DNA from: Solihabitans fulvus
Lineage (GTDB): Bacteria > Actinomycetota > Actinomycetes > Mycobacteriales > Pseudonocardiaceae
Direction: 5' to 3'
Assembly (NCBI RefSeq): GCF_008386585.1
Contig: NZ_VUOB01000036.1
Span: forward strand, 1-47,457
Length of the DNA stretch: 47,457 bases
Part shown: positions 33,018 through 42,455 of the stretch, one piece after another
Position numbering within the stretch: position 1 is the first letter of the stretch
Layout of the letters: each line of letters begins with the position of its first letter
Notes under the pieces: model-generated
The model's input: only the letters and a program-made list of their open reading frames with translations
The model's database searches: none
What the model was told of the DNA's origin: nothing
Translations under genes and position numbers: made by a program

Positions 33018-33518
33018 ATGGCCGACGGATCGTGGATTCCACAGCAGGCCGCGCTGTCCGAGCAGGAGGTGCGGATCCTGCGGGCGCTGGCCGACGACGC
33101 CAGGACGACCAACGCGGCCCTCGCCGAGTCGGTGGGCATCCCCGCGTCCACCTGCCTGATGCGCGTGCAGGGCCTGCGCGAGCGCGACGTGGTGCGGGGT
33201 TTCCACGCGGACGTGGACCGGCGCGCGCTCGGGCTTGGCCTGGAGGTGTTGGTCGCGGTGGAACTGGCCGAGCAGTCGAGCGCGGCCACCGGCCGGTTCC
33301 TCGCGGCGTGCCGCACGCTGGACCGCGTGATGGCCGCGATGCAGGTCAGCGGCGATCACCACTACCTGCTCCAGGTCTATGCCGCCTCGACCGACGAGCT
33401 GCTCGCGACGGTGATCGCCCCGCTTGAGGCGCTGCCGGAGGTCCGCCGCACCAACACGACGATCGTGTTCGAGCACTGGCGCCGGCAGAGCGTGCTCGGC
33501 GGCATGGCGGCCACCTGA
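33018..33518 (+). CDS. Lrp/AsnC-family transcriptional regulator
   Basis: 166 residues. The winged helix (about 10-65) reads LSEQEVRILRALADDARTTN, then ALAESVGIPASTCLMRVQGL. The RAM domain holds VSGDHHYLLQVYAASTDELL. GGAG lies seven bases before the ATG at 33018; the longer frame from 32925 was rejected because it runs through the promoter palindromes. It is divergent from the ureohydrolase gene and probably controls it in response to an amino acid (inference from layout). It is followed by a 19-base tandem repeat and a terminator. Confidence 0.92.
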   Translation: MADGSWIPQQAALSEQEVRILRALADDARTTNAALAESVGIPASTCLMRVQGLRERDVVRGFHADVDRRALGLGLEVLVAVELAEQSSAATGRFLAACRTLDRVMAAMQVSGDHHYLLQVYAASTDELLATVIAPLEALPEVRRTNTTIVFEHWRRQSVLGGMAAT

Positions 33519-33555
33519 GTTTCCCGCCGGCACAACAGTTTCCCACCGGCACAAC
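33519..33555. repeat. Two tandem 19-base repeats after the regulator stop
   Basis: GTTTCCCGCCGGCACAAC (33519-33536) and GTTTCCCACCGGCACAAC (33538-33555) differ at one base. They start directly after the TGA of the Lrp-type gene. Function unknown; possibly duplicated 3' UTR sequence. Confidence 0.8.
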
Positions 33556-33576
33556 GCGAAGGCGCGCACAGCAAGG

Positions 33577-33612
33577 GCGGCCACCCGGGCAGGACATGCC
33601 CCGGGTGACCGC
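33577..33612. terminator. Hairpin terminator between convergent genes
   Basis: GCGGCCACCCGGG (33577-33589) pairs with CCCGGGTGACCGC (33600-33612) with one mismatch and a 10-base loop. It lies between the ends of the Lrp-type regulator and the M4 protease genes. Confidence 0.75.
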
Positions 33613-33633
33613 CGCTGGCTGGCTCAGGTCAGC

Positions 33634-35964
33634 TCAGCAGGCCCCTTCGTCCTGCCACACCGCCCACGAGCCGGGCGCGCCGGGCTCGGCGCCGGTGGAG
33701 TACCAGGTCGACTTGAACTTGTGTCCGTTGTGGGACACCTCGTCGCCGGGCACGTAGGACTGGGCCGAACTCCAGGCGGGCACGGTGCCGCAACCGCCGG
33801 GTCCGCCGCCGGTCACGGTCAGCGCGAACGTCACCGCGTGCACGACACCGGCCCCGGTGCCCGTGACGCTGATGTTGTAGGTGCCGGCCGCGATGCTGGC
33901 GGTCGTGGCGATCGTCAGCGTCGAGGAACTGCCGGAGGTGACGGACGACGGGTTGAAGGTCGCCGTCGCGCCGGTCGGCAGGCCGGTGGCGTTGAGCTTC
34001 ACGGTCTGGGCGTTGCCGGTGGTCGTGCTGGTGCCGACCGTCGACGTCACCGAGCCGCCCGCCGCGGTGCTACCGCTGGCGGGGTTCAGCGTGACCGAGA
34101 AGTCGTCCGTCGGCGGTTGACCGCCGACGGTCAGGTTGTAGGTCGCCGTGTGGCTCACGGTGCCCGCGCCCTGCACGGTGATCGTGTAGGTGCCGGCCGC
34201 GACGCTCGCGTTGGTCGCGACCGTCATGGTCGAGGTCCCACCCGAGGTCACCGACGACGGGTCGAAGGAGACGGTCACGCCCCTCGGCTGGCCGGACGCG
34301 GTGAGCGCGACGGTCTGCGCGCTACCGGACGTGGTGGTCGTCGACACCTGGGAGGTGGCCGACGAGCCCGCCTGCACCGAACCCGCGCTGGGGTTGAGCG
34401 CGAGGCTGAAGTCGTTGCCCGGGGTGCCGGTGCAGGTCGGGTCGCCCGACTGCGCCGGCACGCTGACCGCGTTCCACGCGGCCTTCACCGCGTTGAACTG
34501 CGCGCAGGTCGGGTCGAGGTTCTTGGCCGCCTTCAGGGTGGCGGTGCGGTACCTGAAGTAGGTCATGCCCGAGGTCTTGAGGAGCATGGCGTTGTAGAAG
34601 ACCTGGCCGGCCGCCTTGATGCCGATGCCGGTCTCGGTGGAGTTGTTGCAGGTCGGGCTGGCCGCGGAACCCTCGGCCAGCAGGTAGAACCAGTGGTTGA
34701 GCGGGCCGGCCGCCGCGTGCACCTCGGTGCCGGGGATCGCGCTCGAGTAGCAGTTGGGGTCGTTGTTGATCCGCGACGGGTTGGCCATGTCGCGGATCGG
34801 GCCGTTGCCGGTCAGGTTGACGCTCTCGCCGACGGTGTAGTCGGGCGTGTCGAACGGCGCTGGCTCGTTGGTGTAGGCCTCGGTCAGCGCGCCGAAGATG
34901 TCGCCGGTGCCCTCGCCGAGCCCGGCTTCGGAGCCGGCGCCGCCGGGGGTGTACTGGTCGATGGCGTGGCCGTGCTCGTGGCCGACGACGTCCATCGCGC
35001 CGATCCACTGGCCGGCCTGGTTGTGGCCGATCTCGATGTGGTCGCCGGTCCAGAAGGCGTTGACCTGGTCGAGGCCGACCATCACGGTGAAGCCGTTGCC
35101 GTTGCCGTCGATTCCGGTGCGGCCCAACCAGTTCTTCAGCATGTCCCACTCGTGCTGCGTGGACCACAGCACGTCGGCGCAGCCGGTCTCCCGGTTGGAG
35201 GCGTTGCCGTCGCCGAAGGAGTTGCTGCTCTCGGTGAAGGGCTGGCTGGTCGAGAGGTCCACGCACTGGAGGCCGGGGCGGGTCGAGTCGACCGTGCTGT
35301 TGTTGCTGGTGTCGAGGTGCAGCGGGTTCGGGCCGTTCCACTGGCTCGTGCCGCTGCCGGCCGCCGAGTCGTCCCGGCTGCCCTCGACCTTGCCGGTGTT
35401 GGCGTTGACGTAGACGTGCAGTCGGCTGGGCACGCCGTTGCGGTACCCAGAGACGACGGTCTCGTAGACCAGGGTGCCGCTGCCGCCGGCCAGCACGGAC
35501 AGGGTGTTGCTGACCACCTTGGTCACCTGGGACAGCTGGGCCTTGGCGATGTCCGCCGCCCGCTGGTCGGTGACGGTGGCCGCGGTGTTCACGGCGATGT
35601 CGCCCTTGTCCGCCGCGACGGTGTCCAGGGTGTTGCCGGCCGCGTCGGTGGCGACCACGGCGTCGCCGCCGATGACGGGCAGGCCGCGGTAGGTCCGGTC
35701 GTAGGACACGTAGTAGAGGTCCCGGTGACCGGGGATGCCGCCCTTGTAGACGGCCCGGCGGTTGAACTGCTCGTCGGGGCCCTTGCGCAGGGCGTCGAGG
35801 CCGGACGCCGCGGCGTGGTCCGCCGCGGCGACGGCCAGTGCGGTCGGGTTGGTCGATGGGCTTGATGGCTGACCGCTTGGCGCAGCCTGCGCAGTGCCGA
35901 TCACGGCCTGGACGGACAGCGCTGTCAGGAATGCGGCCAGGGTAAGGCCGATTGTGCGTTTCAC
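33634..35964 (-). CDS. Secreted M4-family neutral metalloprotease with Ig-like repeats and C-terminal carbohydrate-binding module
   Basis: 776-residue exported protease. Signal peptide MKRTIGLTLAAFLTALSVQA; FTP/PepSY-type prodomain (about 40-200). In the catalytic domain the zinc motif is GHEHGHAID (His329, Glu330, His333), with the third ligand Glu351 in GLGEGTGDIFG; the later active-site His lies in AGPLNHWFYLL. Two homologous Ig-like repeats follow (about 518-612 and 614-705), each with NPSSVTSG- or DPSSVTSG-type cores. The last 50 residues (VPAWSSAQSYVPGDEVSHNG to the end) are a CBM5/12 chitin-binding-like module with Trp pairs. GAGGAG precedes the GTG at 35964. The module may hold the protease on chitin or fungal wall. 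Confidence 0.95.
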   Translation of the reverse strand: MKRTIGLTLAAFLTALSVQAVIGTAQAAPSGQPSSPSTNPTALAVAAADHAAASGLDALRKGPDEQFNRRAVYKGGIPGHRDLYYVSYDRTYRGLPVIGGDAVVATDAAGNTLDTVAADKGDIAVNTAATVTDQRAADIAKAQLSQVTKVVSNTLSVLAGGSGTLVYETVVSGYRNGVPSRLHVYVNANTGKVEGSRDDSAAGSGTSQWNGPNPLHLDTSNNSTVDSTRPGLQCVDLSTSQPFTESSNSFGDGNASNRETGCADVLWSTQHEWDMLKNWLGRTGIDGNGNGFTVMVGLDQVNAFWTGDHIEIGHNQAGQWIGAMDVVGHEHGHAIDQYTPGGAGSEAGLGEGTGDIFGALTEAYTNEPAPFDTPDYTVGESVNLTGNGPIRDMANPSRINNDPNCYSSAIPGTEVHAAAGPLNHWFYLLAEGSAASPTCNNSTETGIGIKAAGQVFYNAMLLKTSGMTYFRYRTATLKAAKNLDPTCAQFNAVKAAWNAVSVPAQSGDPTCTGTPGNDFSLALNPSAGSVQAGSSATSQVSTTTTSGSAQTVALTASGQPRGVTVSFDPSSVTSGGTSTMTVATNASVAAGTYTITVQGAGTVSHTATYNLTVGGQPPTDDFSVTLNPASGSTAAGGSVTSTVGTSTTTGNAQTVKLNATGLPTGATATFNPSSVTSGSSSTLTIATTASIAAGTYNISVTGTGAGVVHAVTFALTVTGGGPGGCGTVPAWSSAQSYVPGDEVSHNGHKFKSTWYSTGAEPGAPGSWAVWQDEGAC

Positions 35965-36380
35965 GCCTGCTCCTCGGGCATGCAGGGGATACCGAGAACT
36001 CGGACGGTCAACATTATTAACAGCAGACGAACTGTATCGACACACATCACCGGAAGTATTCGGCTTCACATATGCCGCCAAAAGCTGGCCATAAACCCAG
36101 TTAATGACTTTTCTATATCACTTTTCCCGGCGCGCTTCTTGACATCTTCTTGACTTGCTGCTCTCGCGTGACCTGCACAGTTGGGCCAGTCGGGCGACGC
36201 GGTGCGGCCCGGAAACCGGAACGAAAACCGATATCAAACCGGCCAGCTGCCTGTCTGGATGGCCGGGCCGACTGCAATGTTACCGACGTGTCAGGAAATC
36301 GAACGTGAAACCGCGTGACCGGCCGCAAATATTGCACTCCCGAGTGGTGGCGGAATTCTTTGTGAGCGGCGCAGGGTGGC
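35965..36380. other. AT-richer intergenic region upstream of M4 protease
   Basis: 416 bases without a convincing gene and clearly lower in GC than the surroundings. The part next to the protease is rich in AT (TTAATAATG and similar) and should hold its promoter. A tandem 11-base repeat, CTTCTTGACAT/CTTCTTGACTT (36135-36156), offers two TTGAC cores on the plus strand but no matching -10 or gene follows. The far end holds the 3' region of the broken resistance gene. Confidence 0.45.
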
Positions 36381-38196
36381 TCACGCGTCCGCGCGGCGCG
36401 TCGTGCTGGTCCGGCGCAGGACGCGCAGCAGGTACTCGTCGCGGTCGAGCGGGTCGTGGTCGGACCTCGGTCGGGTCGGGATCGCGCCGCGCACCGGCCG
36501 GTAGCGGTCGAAGGCGCAGTCCAGCACGCCCTCGCCCCGGGTGAGCGCGGGCAGCTGTCGCTGTAGCCCGTGCACGGCGGCCGCGGGCAGGTCGCCGTCC
36601 AGCACGCAGGACGCGCCGCGCGGCACCGGTGTCCCAGGGACGGCACCGAGCCGCGCCAGCACCGGCGACACGTGGCCGAGCGTGTCGGCGGGGAGCTCAA
36701 GGCGGAACCGGTGGATCGGCTCGAACACGGTGCTGCCGGCCCGTTTCAGCGCGCTCAGCAGGACCAGCGGCGTCAGGTTGCGGAAGTCCCCCGCCGTGCT
36801 CGACATGCTCTTGTCGAAGACGCCGTGCGAATGGCTCTGCCGGGCCGCGTAGCCCGCGTGCGTCATCGTCACCACGCAGTCGAGCACCTGCCAGCCGTGG
36901 ATCCCTTGGCGCAGTGTCTCTTTCACCGTGTCCTCGACGGCCTTGAAGAACGCGGCCGGCATCGACCCGAGCTCCACGGCGAGCCGGAACCGCGCGCCCG
37001 AGTCGGTCGGCGCAGGCTCGACGCGCAGGCCGACGGTGGCCAGGAACGGGTTGGCGTCCCGGTGCATCGTCTCGACGGCGGCCCCGGTGCCGGCCGGCCG
37101 TTCGACGCAGATCGTGGTCGACTCGCGGAAGGTGACGTCGATGCCGAAGTCGTCCGCCAGCGTCGCCTGGATGACCTCCTTCTGCACCTCTCCGTACAGC
37201 GACACGGAGAGCTCCCGCCTGCTGTCGTCCTGCCGCAGGTTGATCAGTGGGTCCTGCTCGGCGAGCTGCGCGAGCGCGAGGTGCAGCGCTCCTCTGTCCC
37301 CGCCTCCGCCCGGCACCACGACCGTTTCCAGCGTCGGCGGGGCGAACTGGTGACGCGTCGGCGTCGTGCGCGGCGTGCCGACCGCGTCGCCAATCCGCGC
37401 GTCGTCCAGCCCCCACAGCAGGCCGATCCGCCCGGCGGCCACGGACGGACCGCGCACGGTCGAGCCCCGCTCGAACACGCGGATCGCGGTGACCTTGCCC
37501 TCCCGGCCGTGGTCGGCGGCGGCGCGGTCGTCACGGTCGGCGCCGTCGTCACGGCGAAACCGCAGCCGGTCGCGCGTGCGGAGGGTCCCCGAGAACATCC
37601 GCACGTAGGCGATCTTCTCCCCCGCCGCTCCGCGTTCGACCTTGAAGATCGTGCCGGACACCGGGCCGTCGGCGGCTCCGTCGGACGTCGACAGGAACTC
37701 GGTGACACCGGCGATCAGCGACGCCACACCGGCTCCGGTGCTGGCCGAACCGAAGTACACCGGGTGCACCAGCGCCCGTCCGGTCTGCGCCGCCAGCTCG
37801 GCGCGCAGTCGGCGGAACGGCACGGGCGGCCCGTTGTCCAGGTATGCGGCCAGCATCGCGTCGTCGTGCTCGGCGAGCGCCTCGGTCAGCCGCGCGGTGA
37901 AGGCCGTGTCGGCCGGGCCGAAGGTCGGGCAGGCGGCGTGGCGCGTGCCGAGGTCGCGCCGGGTGGCCGGGCGTGTCGATCAGGTTGACGGCGACGCCGT
38001 CGACGACGAACGAGACGACGGCGGACCTGATCGTGATGCCCCGCTGCCGTTCCAGCGCGAGGGAGTCGGTCTGCGTGCTGCCGTCGTCGACGCTGCCGAT
38101 CTCGTCGATGACGCCGACGGTGTGCAGCAGCCGCTCGGTCAGGCTCGTCTTACCGGCGTCGACATGCGCCAGAATGCCCAAGTTCAGTGTGCTCAC
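36381..38196 (-). pseudogene. Tetracycline-type ribosomal protection protein gene, internal deletion with frameshift
   Basis: An EF-G-like GTPase of the Tet(M)/OtrA group, split over two frames. The first part starts MSTLNLGILAHVDAGKTSLT (G1) and holds GSVDDGSTQTDSLALERQRG and RGITIRSA (G2), then LIDTPGHP (G3), and goes out of frame. The second part (36381 to about 37960) restarts at DLGTRHAACPTFGPADTAFT and continues intact to the end. The stretch that normally follows DTPGHP, including the NKID motif (G4, guanine specificity), about 75-90 residues, is missing, and the frame shifts at the joint (about 37955-37968). Neither piece can work alone as a GTPase. The GTG start at 38196 overlaps an upstream leader ORF. 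Confidence 0.85.
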
Positions 38197-38260
38197 GAAC
38201 GTTCATGTCTCCCGGGTGGATGGCGATTCCCTGACGGACGGGCATGAACGCTGTGCGCAT
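38150..38260 (-). CDS. Possible 36-residue leader ORF upstream of the ribosomal protection gene
   Basis: An ATG at 38260 with the excellent ribosome site AAAGGGAG six bases upstream opens a 36-codon frame: MRTAFMPVRQGIAIHPGDMN, then VREHTELGHSGACRRR. It overlaps the first 47 bases of the resistance gene in another frame. The resistance gene has the weaker, more distant ribosome site. Ribosomal protection and other antibiotic-response genes are often controlled through such leader peptides, where drug-slowed ribosomes change downstream expression. Translation of this ORF is inferred. Confidence 0.45.
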   Translation of the reverse strand: MRTAFMPVRQGIAIHPGDMNVREHTELGHSGACRRR

Positions 38261-38455
38261 CGTCGGCTCCCTTTCTCGCTTCGCTGTCGCCGCAACGACA
38301 ACAGAGCGGTCGCCGCGCGGGCAACCGAATTACGGCCGGCGCGGCGGGTTTCCCGGCTACTGATCTGGACGCGCGGCCACTTTCCGCTCATTGGCCGTTG
38401 AGCCCGCTCGAGGCGCGCTGCCATGGTCGGGGGAACCGACGATCAAGGAGCCCCA

Positions 38456-39880
38456 GTGCCGACCGAGCGCCCCCTGCCCGACGACAGTGACGCGGTGCTC
38501 GACCTGGCCGCGCTGCGCGCCCGCGAGTACGTCGCCGCCCTCGACACCGACCGGGTCCGGCCGGCCGGTGTCGGCAACGGCGCGACCAGCCTCGGCGGGC
38601 CGCTGCCCGAGGTCGGCGAGGGCGCGGTCAAGGCCGTGGCGCGGCTCGCGGAGACGGCGACAGCGGCGGCCGTCCGCGCGTCGGGACCTCGGTTCTTCCA
38701 CTTCGTCACCGGCGGCACCACCCCGGCCGCGCTCGGCGCGGACTGGCTGGCCAGCGCGCTGGACCAGAACGCGGCGGCGTGGGCGGGCTCGCCGCTTGGC
38801 ACCGAACTGGAGACCGTCGCCGTGTCCTGGCTGGCCGATCTGTTCGGGTTGACCGACCAGTGGGACGGCCTGCTGACCACGGGCGCAACCTCGGCGAACC
38901 TCACCGCGCTCGCGGCGGCCCGGCGCTGGTGGGGCCAGCAGCACGGCGTGGACGTCGACCTGGACGGGCTGACCGGGCTGTCGCAGGTCCCCGTGTTCGC
39001 CAGCGGGCATGTGCACTCCAGCGCGGTGAAGGCGCTCGGCGTGCTCGGCATCGGCCGCTCGACCGTGCGGCGGCTGGGCGAGGACGATTCCGGCGGGCTC
39101 GACCTGGCCGAGCTGCGCGACAGGCTGGCGGCGCTCGACGGCGCGCCCGCGATCGTGCTGGCCACCGCCGGCGAGGTGAACACCGGCGCGTTCGATCCCG
39201 TCGCTCGGATGGCGGACCTGACCGAGCGGCACAACGCCTGGCTGCACGTGGACGGCGCGTTCGGCCTGTTCGCCGCCGTGTCCCCACGCACCGCGCACCT
39301 GGTGGACGGCGTCGACCGCGCCGACTCGGTGATCTCGGACGGACACAAGTGGCTGAACGTGCCCTACGACTGCGGGTTCGCCTTCGTCCGGCACCCCGGC
39401 CTGCTCGGGTCCGTGTTCACCAACACCGGCCCCTACCTGCCCGGCGCGGCGGACCCGCACCCGAACTTCGGCAACCTCGGCCCGGAGAACTCGCGGCGGT
39501 CGCGCGCCTTCGCGGTGTGGGCGACGCTCGCGGCCTACGGGCGCGCCGGCTACCGGGAGCTGGTCGAGCACCACGTCGGCCTGGCCGCGCGGTTCGCGCG
39601 CCGCGTCGAGCGCGAGCCGGACCTCGAACTGCTGGCCGAGGCGCCGCTGAACATCGTCTGCTTCCGCCACCGGCGGCCCGGCCGCACCGAGCGGCAGCTG
39701 GACGAGCTGAACACGCGCCTCGGCGAGGCCGTGCTCGCCGACGGTCGGGTGTACTTCGGCACGACGGTGCACCGGGGCCGGGTGGCGTTCCGGCCCGCCA
39801 TCGTCAACTGGCGCACCACCGAGGCCGACGTCGACCTGATCGCCGACGTCCTGCTGGAGATCGCCGACCGGATCGAGTGA
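38456..39880 (+). CDS. PLP-dependent group II decarboxylase
   Basis: 474 residues, fold type I PLP enzyme of the aromatic-L-amino-acid/diaminobutyrate/glutamate decarboxylase superfamily. The PLP-binding Lys is about Lys298 in SDGHKWLNVPYDCGF. LLTTGATSANLTALAAAR binds the phosphate, and WLHVDGAFGLFAAVSP carries the Asp that pairs with the pyridine ring. SGHVHSSAVKALGVLGIG is the stacking-His region. The GTG at 38456 has AAGGAG five bases upstream, so the frame from 38423 was shortened. The substrate amino acid is not predictable. It converges on the TNT-domain gene, with 12 bases between the stops. Confidence 0.9.
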   Translation: MPTERPLPDDSDAVLDLAALRAREYVAALDTDRVRPAGVGNGATSLGGPLPEVGEGAVKAVARLAETATAAAVRASGPRFFHFVTGGTTPAALGADWLASALDQNAAAWAGSPLGTELETVAVSWLADLFGLTDQWDGLLTTGATSANLTALAAARRWWGQQHGVDVDLDGLTGLSQVPVFASGHVHSSAVKALGVLGIGRSTVRRLGEDDSGGLDLAELRDRLAALDGAPAIVLATAGEVNTGAFDPVARMADLTERHNAWLHVDGAFGLFAAVSPRTAHLVDGVDRADSVISDGHKWLNVPYDCGFAFVRHPGLLGSVFTNTGPYLPGAADPHPNFGNLGPENSRRSRAFAVWATLAAYGRAGYRELVEHHVGLAARFARRVEREPDLELLAEAPLNIVCFRHRRPGRTERQLDELNTRLGEAVLADGRVYFGTTVHRGRVAFRPAIVNWRTTEADVDLIADVLLEIADRIE

Positions 39881-39892
39881 CCGCGCGCACCG

Positions 39893-40561
39893 TCAGCGCA
39901 GGCGCTGGAGATACCCGTTGTTCAGCAGCCACAACACGTTGAGCGTCGCCGGCGCACCGGGCAGCAGTGCCCCGTCGAGCTGGTACTGGAGGCCGCCGCC
40001 GGGCTGCGCGAACCAGGCCGCGATCGGCCCGGCGTGCACCTCGAACGACCGCAGCACGCGGTAGACGTGGTAGTTGCAGCCCTCCGGAGGCGTGCTGTCC
40101 AGGCTCTGCGGCGGAATGGACCTCGTCGCGTAGGGCAGCCACTCGGGGGCCAGGAACGAGCCGTACTCGCTGCCGTAGCGGTCGATGTTCTGGCCGGGGA
40201 ACAACGCCAGCTGAGTCTCCACCGGCCGGCCGTCGGGGGTGAGCACGTAGCCGTTGGCCGGCGGGTAGCGCCACCCGCCGGTGCCACCGTTGCCCGCCGG
40301 GTCGTAGTAGGTGTCCAGGAACTGTTGCGGGGTAAGTCCCCCGGTGCGCCGGTAGCCCACCAGCTCCGCGCCGACCTGGCCCGAGGTCGGCAGCTGTTCG
40401 GGGCCGAGCCGCCGGTCGCCGTCGAAGAAGGTGGCCGAGCACTCCGAGGCAGCGGTCTCCGCGGTGCCCGCCGACGGAGCGGCGTCAGCCGCCGGGGCCA
40501 ACGGGACGAAGACGAGTGCCACCCCGGCCAACGCGACCAGTGACCGGCTCAACCAACCCAC
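39893..40561 (-). CDS. Secreted TNT-domain protein (NAD+ glycohydrolase toxin-like)
   Basis: 222 residues. An N-terminal Sec signal (MGWLSRSLVALAGVALVFVP) ends near APAADAAPS. The rest contains the TNT domain (tuberculosis necrotizing toxin): NGYVLTPDGRPVETQLALFP, then NIDRYGSEYGSFLAP, CNYHVYRVLRSFEVHAGPIA and WFAQPGGGLQYQL. The Gln in GGGLQ (Gln192) and Arg in DRYG (Arg128) correspond to residues conserved in the family; characterised members hydrolyse NAD. GGGAGG precedes the GTG at 40561. It is free-standing, not fused to an ESX, RHS or other delivery domain, and no recognisable immunity gene is adjacent. It is convergent with the PLP decarboxylase and divergent from lpd. Confidence 0.88.
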   Translation of the reverse strand: MGWLSRSLVALAGVALVFVPLAPAADAAPSAGTAETAASECSATFFDGDRRLGPEQLPTSGQVGAELVGYRRTGGLTPQQFLDTYYDPAGNGGTGGWRYPPANGYVLTPDGRPVETQLALFPGQNIDRYGSEYGSFLAPEWLPYATRSIPPQSLDSTPPEGCNYHVYRVLRSFEVHAGPIAAWFAQPGGGLQYQLDGALLPGAPATLNVLWLLNNGYLQRLR

Positions 40562-40780
40562 GGCAGACCTCCCATGAAGACGCGGCTGCCTCGAGCACAC
40601 CAGCGCGACACACACGCTGTCGAGTACCCGTTCGACTGACGCCACGAGGAGGGCGACCGCCCTCGCGTCCGGTCATCGCCCACCACCCGCCCGACCGGGT
40701 CGAGTGATCGTGTTCACAGCCCGTCACCAGAGACGCTGCCGATGGGGTGCGATCCTCTGCCAGGTCATATCGTTTGGACC

Positions 40781-42181
<1,401 letters not shown>

Positions 42182-42206
42182 GCGCACCCACCGGCGTCGC
42201 ACGCGC

Positions 42207-42255
42207 CGACGAGGGGCCCCTCCGCGCAGTCAACGCGAGGAAGGGCCCCTCGTCG
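42207..42255. terminator. Strong hairpin terminator after lpd
   Basis: CGACGAGGGGCCC (42207-42219) pairs perfectly with GGGCCCCTCGTCG (42243-42255), and CTCCGCG/CGCGAGG extends it inward around a short loop. It lies 26 bases after the lpd stop. Confidence 0.85.
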
Positions 42256-42455
42256 CGTCAGCTCAGTCCCGAGCGGCCAGGTGAAGCGAGGGCCAACTTA
42301 TTCCACTGGATGGAATGTCGCGCTTCGTCGGCACACCATCGCACCGCATGCTGTGGCTTATGTGGAGGCAGCGGGGCCACAGGCATGAACCTCGCGGTCG
42401 CAGGCCTGGCAGAGCGCTCCTTCGCGCTCCCGTGCCAAGGAACTCGGGAGGTCTC

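Noticed and set aside
36135..36156. Tandem TTGAC-containing 11-base repeats as a promoter
   Set aside because: No -10 element at proper spacing and no gene downstream on that strand.
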